Source: Cuniculiplasma sp052315315 (GTDB taxonomy: Archaea; Thermoplasmatota; Thermoplasmata; Thermoplasmatales; Thermoplasmataceae). Taken from it: DNA of 60,122 nucleotides. The stretch is from the NCBI GenBank assembly GCA_052315315.1, contig JBLSDE010000008.1, positions 1 to 60,122 of the forward strand, read 5' to 3'. Shown here piece by piece: positions 1-7,698 of this stretch. The notes beneath the pieces are model-generated. The model was not told the DNA's origin. It saw only the letters and a list, made by a program, of their open reading frames with translations, and made no database searches. Made by a program: the position numbers and the translations under genes. Every line of letters starts with the position of its first letter. Position 1 is the stretch's first letter.

Positions 1-129
1 ACGATAAAAGGAATCTATGGATTAATTGAGCGAAAAGTTACAAAGTTCGGATCAGGGGCAAAGGTAGATTGTCCCAAGGAGTTCCTTGACAGGAAGGTTT
101 ATCTAATAATAACTAGGGACAAGGAATAG
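1..129 (+). CDS. DUF2080 family transposon-associated protein, C-terminal part
   Basis: The reading frame is open from base 1 to a TAG at 127-129 and gives 42 residues, so the 5' end lies outside the window. The pattern of a short Gly-Leu-Ile-Glu-Arg-Lys-Val-Thr-Lys-Phe-Gly stretch followed by Gly-Ala-Lys-Val-Asp-Cys-Pro-Lys-Glu is what I know from DUF2080 proteins, small archaeal proteins encoded next to transposases of insertion sequences. They resemble AbrB-like DNA-binding proteins and may accompany transposition, but their role is unproven. This suggests that an insertion sequence, or what is left of one, lies just outside the window. The family call is from memory of the motif. Confidence 0.7.
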   Translation, partial: TIKGIYGLIERKVTKFGSGAKVDCPKEFLDRKVYLIITRDKE

Positions 130-140
130 TGTCCCACACT
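116..140. repeat. Overlapping small inverted repeats at the end of the DUF2080 gene
   Basis: GGGACA (116-121) is complementary to TGTCCC (130-135), which would give a 6-bp stem across the stop codon. AGTGT (128-132) is complementary to ACACT (136-140) around CCC. The two hairpins exclude each other. They could be a terminator or part of a transposon end; the sequence alone does not decide. Confidence 0.4.
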
Positions 141-152
141 CCTTTGTGATTA

Positions 153-1652
153 TCATTGTTTTAAACCCAACACACCTCTAATTATTGTAATGACCTGTTC
201 CATTGTAATCTCCTTCATAAGTATGGAGATTCCAAGATACATCAGTAAAGATACAACTATAAGTGGCATGAGTAAAACAAATGGGTAGGGCTTTATGTAC
301 ATGTCCCCAAGAAGCAGAATTAATGAAACAGGAACAATTATTATGATATGTTTGTGTAGAACTGATCCTTTCCACTCTTTGTTGTGCAGTCTGTATATGT
401 GCTTAAAAAGTAGATAGGTAACCAACGATGAGATGGTATAGCCCAGTGCAGCTCCGAGATCACTGAGTCCAAGGAGTTTTATCCCAAAGAGGTACGGCGG
501 AATAAATATAACATTTAATATAATGTTAATGATTATGCCCATAGTTGATATTTTTGCTATTTTACTCTGTCCATCCTTTGATATTAAAGCCTGAAGAAAG
601 GGATATTGTATAGCTGATATATAGGAGCCCACCGCCAGAACACTAAGAGCTGCATAATATCCAAGATAAGCTTTACTGTAAATATTAAGTATATAGGGCG
701 ATAACCAAAAAAATATGAGAACGAATGGCAAGGTTATCAAGGACACAATCCTTTCATATTCAATAACACTGGCATCGAATTCCAAATTACTCAGCTTTAT
801 TTTTGAAGAAAGGAGAGGTAAAATGAACATGCTTACGGAGCCTGTTAAGGATGTTACAATGATTAAAAGTCTCTGATCTGTATAAAATGCACCAGTGGCA
901 AGGGCACCATAGAAAAATTGTATTATTATCTTATCAATATTTCCATTTATTGTGGCTATACTTGATGAGAATGCCAGTGGTGCTGCAAAGACAGCATACT
1001 TCCTTATAGTTTTGAAGTCTGGTCTCTGAAAATGCCAAGGTCTCCCTCTGTTCATGGCTACCGCCAGATAGACAGAATAGGAAAGGCCATAAATTAGTGC
1101 TAGTATAACTGATATTCCAACACCAATGTTGCCTTCAAGATTGAAGAAATATACAACACCAATCATAATAAATATGCCATTTCTAATCACAGATTCAATC
1201 AATCTTGGGATCGCAATATTTTTAGAGTCAATATTGGCCTGATAAAAGGAATTGGGGACGGAAATTAAGTTATAGATTGCATAATAGGGCAATATTCCAA
1301 TTATCGTCCAAAATTCAATGGGGTTCTCAAATCCTCTGTGTAGTACATAAACCCAGAATAACAAAGCTCCAACAGTCAAACATACAAAAAGGATGGAAAG
1401 AACTATCTTAATAAAAAGAAATGCTGACAGGTTCTTTGTACGTTCATTCTCCTGCGTAATAAATTTAACATTTGCGCTTGAAAAACCAAGATCTGTTATT
1501 AGTGTAAATAATCCTCCAAAGGCGATTGCATAACTTAAATATCCCCAATAAACCGGACCTACATAACGATTAATGAAGAAAAGTGCTACATATCCCAGAA
1601 ATGATGAAACGACAGTTTGTATTACAATTATTGGAGATTTTTCAGAAAACAC
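153..1652 (-). CDS. Polysaccharide/oligosaccharide flippase (MATE/Wzx-like)
   Basis: This is a 499-residue polytopic membrane protein with about 12-14 hydrophobic segments. It has the polysaccharide biosynthesis/Wzx (RfbX-like) pattern: an N-terminal helix with PIIVIQTVVSSFLGYVALFFINRYVG, a charged first loop and a central INGNIDKIIIQFFYG segment, typical of lipid-linked oligosaccharide flippases. The likely role is moving lipid-linked glycans across the cytoplasmic membrane for protein N-glycosylation or cell-surface glycans. The start is GTG at 1652. A TATA-like box (1673-1685, minus strand) about 27 nt upstream supports a leaderless transcript from there. It lies 40 nt downstream of the thermosome gene on the same strand but appears to have its own promoter. 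The exact glycan substrate is unknown. Confidence 0.85.
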   Translation of the reverse strand: MFSEKSPIIVIQTVVSSFLGYVALFFINRYVGPVYWGYLSYAIAFGGLFTLITDLGFSSANVKFITQENERTKNLSAFLFIKIVLSILFVCLTVGALLFWVYVLHRGFENPIEFWTIIGILPYYAIYNLISVPNSFYQANIDSKNIAIPRLIESVIRNGIFIMIGVVYFFNLEGNIGVGISVILALIYGLSYSVYLAVAMNRGRPWHFQRPDFKTIRKYAVFAAPLAFSSSIATINGNIDKIIIQFFYGALATGAFYTDQRLLIIVTSLTGSVSMFILPLLSSKIKLSNLEFDASVIEYERIVSLITLPFVLIFFWLSPYILNIYSKAYLGYYAALSVLAVGSYISAIQYPFLQALISKDGQSKIAKISTMGIIINIILNVIFIPPYLFGIKLLGLSDLGAALGYTISSLVTYLLFKHIYRLHNKEWKGSVLHKHIIIIVPVSLILLLGDMYIKPYPFVLLMPLIVVSLLMYLGISILMKEITMEQVITIIRGVLGLKQ

Positions 1653-1672
1653 TCGAACCTAAAATAAAGGGA

Positions 1673-1685
1673 GATTAATAAAGTT
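1673..1685 (-). promoter_or_regulatory. TATA-like box of the flippase gene
   Basis: On the minus strand an AACTTTATTAATC-type box is centred about 27 nt before the GTG at 1652. This is the spacing expected for an archaeal promoter that starts transcription at or next to the start codon. Confidence 0.5.
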
Positions 1686-1692
1686 TTTAAGT

Positions 1693-3315
1693 TCAATCGT
1701 CGCCAGATGACCCTGCTCCAGGTGATGGAGAACTGCCCTTAGAGCCTTTTGTGGCGATAACATCATCTATCCTGAGTATCATCACAGCAGCTTCTGTTGC
1801 GGCGTCTATGGCCTGTTTTCCAACCCTGATCGGTTCGATAACACCGGCCTTTTCCATATCCTCAATTTCTCCGGTGAATAGATTTATTCCATATTTTTTC
1901 TTTCCCGAGGCATGGGCATTTCTGAGGTTTATAAGCACGTCAATTGCATTAATTCCTGCATTCTCTGATAATGCTCTTGGAATCTCTTCCAGGGCATTGG
2001 CGAATTTTTCAATTGCCAGCTGTTGTCTTCCTCCGACCTTGTTTGCATATTCTCTCATTCTAACTGCAATTTCAACGGCAGATGACCCTCCACCGGTAAC
2101 ATATTTTCCATCCTCGATTGCTGCTGCAACCACATGTATAGAGTCGACAATTGACCTCTCTATCTCGTCAACAACGTGCTCTGTTCCGCCCCTTACTAAG
2201 AGTGATACTGCCTTGGGATTTTTGCATCCTGTAACAAATGTAAGGTAATCGTCTCCGATCTTTATCTGTTCAACTTTTTCTGCCTTTCCAAGGTCAGAGG
2301 CACTTAGTTCATCAATGGATGATGCAATTGATGCACCGGTTGCCTTTGCAAGTTTCTCTATGTCGCTCTTCTTAACTCTTCTTACAGCATAAATTCCTTC
2401 CTTTGAGAGATAGTGCTGAGCAAGGTCATCGATGCCCTTCTGCGTTATTAATACTGTAGCACCGGTATCTTTAACTTTCTTTACCATTTCTCTTAATAGG
2501 TTTTCTTCCTCTGATAGGAATTTTTGTATCATTCCAGGATCATCAATTCTTATATTGGTATCGAACTCTGGCTTCTTAATTTCCAAAGCTGCATTCAGAA
2601 CTGCTATTTTAGCGTTCTTAACGACATCTGGCATTCCGGGATGCACTTTTTCCTTGTCAACGATAATACCATAAATCAGAGTCGTGTCGTCAATTTCTCC
2701 GCCCTGTTTCTTTACAATCTGGACATTATCCATATCCACTTTGTATCCATTTTCTGTCTTCTCTGCAACAGCCTTTATTGTTTCATAGGATATTTCCGCT
2801 AATTTTTCCTTGCTTGACGAGGCGGATTTGCTACTGAGAGATGTAGAGGCCATTTTCATTATAATGTCCTTATCATTTATGGAAACTTTCATTCCGGACT
2901 CATCCAGGATCTCTTTTGCCTTTTGGGCTGCCATTCTGTAACCATCCGCAATAACCGTTGGATGAACATTCTGATTTATGAGCCCTTCCGCCTCCTGCAA
3001 AAGTGCGCCAGCAATAACCACTGCTGTCGTTGTTCCATCTCCAACCATAGAATCCTGTGTCTTAGAGACCTCTACCATCATTTTAGCAGCTGGATGCTCA
3101 ACATCCATTTCCTTCAGTATTGTGACACCATCATTTGTTATCACAATATCACCAAGGGAATCCACAAGCATCTTGTCCATTCCCCTTGGTCCAAGACTGG
3201 TTCTTACCGCTGCTGCGATTCCTTTTGCAGCCTCTATGTTAGATTTCATAGCATCTTTTCCTGTTTCTCTCTTTGAACCTTCTTTTAATATGAAAACTGG
3301 TTGTCCTCCCATCAT
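1693..3315 (-). CDS. Thermosome subunit (group II chaperonin)
   Basis: A cytosolic ATP-dependent group II chaperonin subunit that would assemble into the double-ring thermosome and refold proteins. It has 540 residues, normal for the family. Recognisable ATPase motifs are LGPRGMDKM (41-49), the nucleotide-binding GDGTT (92-96), and the GGG segment near residue 410 (VTGGGSSAVE). The C-terminal tail is rich in Ser, Gly and Pro and lacks a Gly-Gly-Met repeat. Thermoplasmatales usually have two subunits (alpha and beta), and I cannot say which one this is. The first of two consecutive ATGs (3315) lies about 30 nt downstream of a strong TATA-like box, so the mRNA leader is very short. Very high confidence in the family. 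Confidence 0.98.
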   Translation of the reverse strand: MMGGQPVFILKEGSKRETGKDAMKSNIEAAKGIAAAVRTSLGPRGMDKMLVDSLGDIVITNDGVTILKEMDVEHPAAKMMVEVSKTQDSMVGDGTTTAVVIAGALLQEAEGLINQNVHPTVIADGYRMAAQKAKEILDESGMKVSINDKDIIMKMASTSLSSKSASSSKEKLAEISYETIKAVAEKTENGYKVDMDNVQIVKKQGGEIDDTTLIYGIIVDKEKVHPGMPDVVKNAKIAVLNAALEIKKPEFDTNIRIDDPGMIQKFLSEEENLLREMVKKVKDTGATVLITQKGIDDLAQHYLSKEGIYAVRRVKKSDIEKLAKATGASIASSIDELSASDLGKAEKVEQIKIGDDYLTFVTGCKNPKAVSLLVRGGTEHVVDEIERSIVDSIHVVAAAIEDGKYVTGGGSSAVEIAVRMREYANKVGGRQQLAIEKFANALEEIPRALSENAGINAIDVLINLRNAHASGKKKYGINLFTGEIEDMEKAGVIEPIRVGKQAIDAATEAAVMILRIDDVIATKGSKGSSPSPGAGSSGDD

Positions 3316-3340
3316 AGTTATCAGGTAGTAAAAATAAACT

Positions 3341-3352
3341 TCTATATAAACA
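3341..3352 (-). promoter_or_regulatory. TATA box of the thermosome gene
   Basis: TGTTTATATAGA on the minus strand is centred about 31 nt before the first ATG (3315). It predicts a leader of only a few nucleotides. No heat-shock operator can be recognised by eye. Confidence 0.65.
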
Positions 3353-3556
3353 TTATTGTCTTTTCATATGTTTCCTTCCTTTCATGTTTTTGGTATGGGA
3401 AATGAAGTTGAAAATTTAAGAATTCGAAGCAATTTTCATTCATTTTTATTGGAATTAAGTTACTTCCGTTCAAGATTTAATATGCAGATTCTAAGAGACT
3501 CTCTAAAGGTTCAAATTAGGATTATGGGGGTGGATCAAATATGCAAAAGTTCAAAG

Positions 3557-3641
3557 TGCGGAGGGCCGGATTCGAACCGGCGAACCCCTGCGGGAATGGA
3601 CCCTAAATCCATCGCCTTTAACCTAGCTCGACAACCTCCGC
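3557..3641 (-). tRNA. tRNA-Leu (anticodon UAG)
   Basis: The minus strand folds as a class II tRNA. The acceptor stem GCGGAGG pairs with CCTCCGC, and the discriminator base is A (complement of 3557). The anticodon stem ATGGA/TCCAT encloses the loop TTTAGGG with anticodon TAG. A long variable arm and a T arm with GGTTCGAATCC are present. CCA is not encoded and no intron is seen. It reads CUN leucine codons. A TATA-like box lies 27 nt upstream. Confidence 0.96.
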
Positions 3642-3662
3642 TTCATCTCCTGATCCTTATGT

Positions 3663-3673
3663 GGTATATTAAT
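3663..3673 (-). promoter_or_regulatory. TATA box of tRNA-Leu
   Basis: TTAATATACC on the minus strand is centred about 27 nt before the mature tRNA 5' end at 3641, so transcription probably starts at or very near the first tRNA base. Confidence 0.6.
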
Positions 3674-3734
3674 CGAACTAAACTTATTCCTATAATTCCA
3701 TGATATTTCATTCTTTATACTTATTTTGTAATGT

Positions 3735-4403
3735 ATGAAAAAAGTAAATTCACAGGTAAGAACATTCTTTTATCATAAAGTGCATATCCGGTTAATGATG
3801 CTCATTGATTCGGTTAAAAAAATTCTCCTTTCAGGGAATTTCATTCATATATGTTTAAACAACGATGAAAGGCATTTTACTTCCTGTTTTTCAAAAATGG
3901 AATTTTTAACTGCCTACAAATACTTCAATAAATTTCTCAATGATATGAAGATTCAAAATTTTTATGTTTCGACACCATCTGCACTTTATAGGGGCAAAGA
4001 CGCTGAATTTAAAGAATACGTTGAAAATAAAAGCATAATGTTTAGAACTCATTCAATTAACGAAATAGAAGCCTCTCTTTTGGCTGAATACAAGGGCTTT
4101 AAAAAAGCAGAAGGGAAGTGGATAAAAAGTATGTCCATATCTGTTTTTGATTCGAGTAACACTGAAGAGATGGAAAATTTTGGAAATAAAAGGAATATAG
4201 TATTTACAGGATTTAACACAGAACTCGAAATACTGCTCAATTGCATGGCAGCTGCCGATAATGGTTTTGTTCCAATAGTTATTTCTGACTGCATATCAAG
4301 CCAATCAGAAAGAACTCATTTCAATAGTCTTGAATGTATTTCCAAAATTGCATATGTGATCGATTCAAGAGATATAGAGTCCATGACGGGGGTAAGAATA
4401 TGA
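3735..4403 (+). CDS. Isochorismatase-fold (cysteine hydrolase-like) protein lacking the nucleophilic Cys
   Basis: The 222-residue product resembles the isochorismatase-like hydrolase superfamily in its C-terminal half: NIVFTGFNTELEILLNCMAA (154-173), then a PIVISDCIS strand (180-188) and a Ser-Gln-Ser-Glu-Arg-Thr-His region. In active members the segment reads TG-x-x-TE-x-C, with Cys as nucleophile. Here the equivalent residue is Glu165, and the N-terminal catalytic Asp region is also divergent, so it may be non-hydrolytic. It shares an ATGA start/stop overlap with the downstream P-loop kinase gene, implying translational coupling. ATG 3735 is about 20 nt after a TTTATACTT box; ATG 3795 or 3798 is an alternative. 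The family call is by eye and moderate. Confidence 0.6.
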   Translation: MKKVNSQVRTFFYHKVHIRLMMLIDSVKKILLSGNFIHICLNNDERHFTSCFSKMEFLTAYKYFNKFLNDMKIQNFYVSTPSALYRGKDAEFKEYVENKSIMFRTHSINEIEASLLAEYKGFKKAEGKWIKSMSISVFDSSNTEEMENFGNKRNIVFTGFNTELEILLNCMAAADNGFVPIVISDCISSQSERTHFNSLECISKIAYVIDSRDIESMTGVRI

Positions 4404-4999
4404 GCGATAAGGTACCGATTATATTAATTGGTGGTGTTCCGGGGGTTGGTAAAACCAGCATCTCGGGTTATATTGCGAGAAATCTTGGAATTAATCTTGT
4501 ACTTTCAGGTGATTATATAAGAGAGGCAATAAGGAGTTTTGTAGATGAGGGAAGCATACTGAACACAAGTGTTTATAATAGCTGGAAATTCTTTGGAGAA
4601 AACTCTGAGGAAAATGTGATCAAAGGGTTCTATTCGCAGGGAGAGATGGTAAATAGGGCAACACGGAGGATAATAAATAGGGCTATTGATAATGGTGAAC
4701 CGGTCATAATTGAAACACTTTACTTCATACCTGAACAGCTGGAGGGAATTATGGATAAAATAAAATCCGTATATATCTATATTGAAGATGAAGATCTTCA
4801 CATTAATAGGCTAAACGAGAGAGAAAAATACACTCATTTTAGTTCACCTGGAAGTAGATTATCATCTAACATAAGGAACTATAGAATAATAATGAGAAAA
4901 TCCCTGGATGATGCGAGGAAAGCGGGTTCATTTACAGTTGATAATTCTGTCTATAACCAGACCAGGGATAAGATATTGCAATTTTGTAAAGAACCTTAA
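4400..4999 (+). CDS. P-loop kinase, 2-phosphoglycerate kinase-like
   Basis: A 199-residue P-loop NTPase with Walker A GGVPGVGKTS at residues 11-20, directly followed by a SGDYIREAIR segment. It also has a VIKGFYSQGEMVNRATRRIINRAIDNG-type helix and an IIETLYFIPEQ strand. These match the archaeal 2-phosphoglycerate kinase family, which phosphorylates 2-phosphoglycerate to 2,3-bisphosphoglycerate, the precursor of the thermoprotectant cyclic 2,3-DPG. The substrate is inferred, and another small-molecule kinase is possible. I chose ATG 4400 because it gives the expected N-terminus directly before the P-loop, overlaps the upstream stop codon (ATGA) and has a GGGGGT sequence a few bases before it. 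It is coupled to the isochorismatase-fold gene. Confidence 0.72.
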   Translation: MSDKVPIILIGGVPGVGKTSISGYIARNLGINLVLSGDYIREAIRSFVDEGSILNTSVYNSWKFFGENSEENVIKGFYSQGEMVNRATRRIINRAIDNGEPVIIETLYFIPEQLEGIMDKIKSVYIYIEDEDLHINRLNEREKYTHFSSPGSRLSSNIRNYRIIMRKSLDDARKAGSFTVDNSVYNQTRDKILQFCKEP

Positions 5000-5096
5000 A
5001 GAATTATCTTTCTGTAATCATTTTGTATAGTTCGTTTTAAAGTATTTTATAATCAAATTGAAAATGGTTTTAACTTGTCTTACTATGAAAATTCAT

Positions 5097-6410
5097 GAAA
5101 ATAGAAACAGTCAACTCCTTTGAAATGAAAGGTGCGGAAAACTTCGGGGAGCATAATTAGTGTGAAATAAGTGGTAAATTCAATCTGGTAAAGAATAAGC
5201 AAACCGTTCGAGAAAAAGGATTGATAAACAGATATGATACCTTAAGAAATCCATAATACCTACTATTAAAATTGAAATAGATGATCTTGTCAGAATAATT
5301 CATCTGAAATGAGCAAAATTAAATTGTAGAGTAAGCTAGAAATCGATAAATGCATATCCATGACACGGAATTTTACTGGCCATGAAGTCAAATTTCTTGC
5401 AGACAACACCATTGAAACAACAGCAGATAAAAGTTTTATGGGATTTGAACTCTTAGGGGTTGTTTTACTCATTATGCCCTAAAATTTTCCTTTATACCAG
5501 GTGTTATTAGGGCTGCTTTTCATGCTTCAATAGCTGGAAAAGAATTAGTTTTGAAACACGCATCAATACTTACCGACACAGCCCATAAGATAGAATAGAT
5601 ATCTAATATTCCTGCGTTCCGTACAATTATCGCTGATGGATCAATGGCAATCTCTGCAATAAAATACTTTTACGGCATTTCATTCAAAGACTCAACGCAC
5701 TCAGGTTCACAGGTTGCCGATGAAGCCTAAAAGCAGATAGAGAAGAATGTGCTTAAGTTTGGGTATTCTGATCCACTTGTTTTGTTGGAAAATTGTGACA
5801 TTGAAAAATATTCACTTCTGGCCAAAAATTGAAAACTTCAGAACAATGGTCAGAGTTGTACTCCATCAAAGAGACTTATTGTAAATTCAGATATATCCGA
5901 GCAGTTTTATGGGCATTAAAATCAGATATTGAATAAGTAATTATGGAAAATCAACTTGATGATAAGACCGGCCTTGGGTCGCTTTCCTCAAAATCTAGGC
6001 ATACGCTGTAAAAGAACAGATACAGATTATCATAAGTCTTGGTGATTTTGAAACTAACGGAAGATGTTGGAAGTATTATAGCCTGACGGATCGCAAAAAT
6101 TGTGTTATCATATGATGAAGAAGTTTATGAATCTGTAGCTAAAATGAAAAAATTCAGCACAATTGAGGAGGTTTTCATGATTACCAATGAAACTCAATTT
6201 TGGTTAGGGGAATCCACAGGTAGGTACATTAAAAGTGCGGGGAAGATAATACCTAAAATAAGAACAAGGATGGTATTTGTCAACAAGATTGTGGTAACCG
6301 ATGCAAGGCTGCTTTTCGGCGTGATCTGGAATAGAAGATAGGGAGACGAACTTTCAAAATTTGGAATCCTAAAGGTTACCAGTGTAAGGACTTTGTGGAT
6401 TCAGGGAAAT
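5097..6410 (+). pseudogene. Degenerate aldehyde dehydrogenase (succinate-semialdehyde dehydrogenase type)
   Basis: No intact ORF covers this 1.5-kb gap, but reading all three frames reconstructs an ALDH from near the N-terminus to the C-terminus. In order: KIETVN (5097 on), EIDDLVRIIHL then EMSKIKL, GHEVKFLADNTIETTADKSFMGFELLGVVLLIMP-stop-NFP (the MPWNFP motif with Trp replaced by a stop at 5480-5482), AGKELVLKHAS, FRTIIADGS, SDPLVLLENCDIEK, and NNGQSC with the catalytic Cys. Then come QLDDKT, SYDEEVYES, the MVFVNKIVVTDARL segment (about 6270-6314) and GDELSKFGILKVTSVRTLW. Stops at 5596, 5728, 5830 and 5917, plus at least four frameshifts, show it is dead. The catalytic Glu motif ELGG reads KFGY. 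A normal product would be a cytosolic NAD(P)-dependent aldehyde oxidiser. The longest remnant is 6102-6341. Confidence 0.88.
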
Positions 6411-6543
6411 CCATTATTCCTATTTTTTTGGAATGATATTGATTATCGAATAATTACTAAATAAGAGTAAACCCAAAGTCACTTTCAAGAAAATTTAATG
6501 AATTATTGATAAATTATAAATTCTCATATATTATTACCTGGCT

Positions 6544-7536
6544 GTGTTGTGGGGCAATCAGATTTTCAATAAATGCGTAATAATAAGGGTCGATGACCTT
6601 TTTCCTAAGGTTATACATCTTGGTGATAACTACTATGGTTTCAATAATATTTTCCTGTTAATGACAAGGGAAAATGGTACTTATTTGATTTACAAGAATG
6701 TAGGCCACACAATGTCTGAAGCTGAAATGGGACGTTTTAAAAATACGCTTGATAAATGGAACAACAATTCAGTAATTTTTAAGGACAATTCCATACTTCA
6801 GATCATACTTCCAGATTCGTTCCAAGTAGTTTTAAGGAAAATAAATGATATAGTTGGAGCCAGGGTAACACCTGCTGTTTTGATTGTGGAAGGAAATATG
6901 TACATTCAAGTAGAATTTGATGAGTCTTCAAATTCTGAGGTATCCAAAAATATATTAAATATTACCGAAGACTTAAAAAATTTTAAAATCTCAGTGGAAT
7001 ATTTCGGTGAACAGGATAGTGAATTAAATCTTCTACTTAACATGTATCTAGAAAAAGAATGTGGTCAATGCAATGTTGAGGTTGTAAAAACGAAGTGGAT
7101 GATCACAGAAAGGGAAAGGGATGAGGAAAATGAAGGTCTGTTTCAAAATTTTGGGATTTTTATTCCGAAATTTTTTGGGGATGAAAATATCTTAAGACTA
7201 GTGTTTCGAGGTAAAGAATCTGAAATACATGGGAATTTCAATTACAGAGTCATAAACAAGGAGAAAAACCTGTTCGAGATCTCCGTCAGATCAAGTTTTA
7301 TAAGTGACTTTTACATGGATGTTATAAAGCAATACTATGGAGCAACCTCCCTGAGAATGGAGGTGAAGGAAAGTGAGGTTATTTCATATTACTTAGTTGA
7401 GAAGAATCTCTTAAGTAATTTTTACAGAGGAATTGAAAAACACTGGAATGAAGCCGGACGAGAGAGACACAAAAACTATCTTGACAGCGTCTACAGCTTA
7501 AGGGAAATCCGGCTCTCAAATGATGATTCCCCTTAG
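6544..7536 (+). CDS. Hypothetical protein (330 aa)
   Basis: I do not recognise a family. The product is a soluble-looking mixed alpha/beta protein, rich in Asn, Lys, Glu and Phe, with no transmembrane segment, signal peptide or obvious catalytic motif. One Cys-x-x-Cys (KECGQC, about residue 173-176) is the only possible metal or redox site. The start is GTG 6544 (or TTG 6547). No ATG occurs in frame until about residue 40, and a TTATAAATT box about 27 nt upstream fits a leaderless start at 6544. It follows the ALDH pseudogene and precedes an MFS transporter, all on the plus strand, within a visibly AT-rich, accessory-looking stretch. A transcriptional or sensory role is conceivable but unsupported. 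Confidence 0.6.
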   Translation: MLWGNQIFNKCVIIRVDDLFPKVIHLGDNYYGFNNIFLLMTRENGTYLIYKNVGHTMSEAEMGRFKNTLDKWNNNSVIFKDNSILQIILPDSFQVVLRKINDIVGARVTPAVLIVEGNMYIQVEFDESSNSEVSKNILNITEDLKNFKISVEYFGEQDSELNLLLNMYLEKECGQCNVEVVKTKWMITERERDEENEGLFQNFGIFIPKFFGDENILRLVFRGKESEIHGNFNYRVINKEKNLFEISVRSSFISDFYMDVIKQYYGATSLRMEVKESEVISYYLVEKNLLSNFYRGIEKHWNEAGRERHKNYLDSVYSLREIRLSNDDSP

Positions 7537-7698
7537 ATCCATCATCGGAATAAGACAGAAATTATATTTTGTCACTGAATTCCTGAATTTAAAGTATCTG
7601 AAATACTTTCAAACGAAGAAAAAATTAGCATTATAGACGATTATGAAGAAGTTCTATAATTACTCAAATTTAAGTATCTACCCAAATATTTTATAACA

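Noticed and set aside
1751..3328. Several plus-strand ORFs of 80-165 codons opposite the thermosome gene
   Set aside because: They are antisense shadows of a highly conserved gene, with no family match and atypical Ser/Ile-rich composition.
3356..3703. Plus-strand ORF of 115 codons between the thermosome and 3735
   Set aside because: It runs through the thermosome promoter and the tRNA-Leu gene on the opposite strand; no protein-like composition.
7600..7657. Open stretch downstream of the 330-aa gene resembling an acidic protein end
   Set aside because: No start codon and bounded by stops; could be a remnant but nothing can be assigned.
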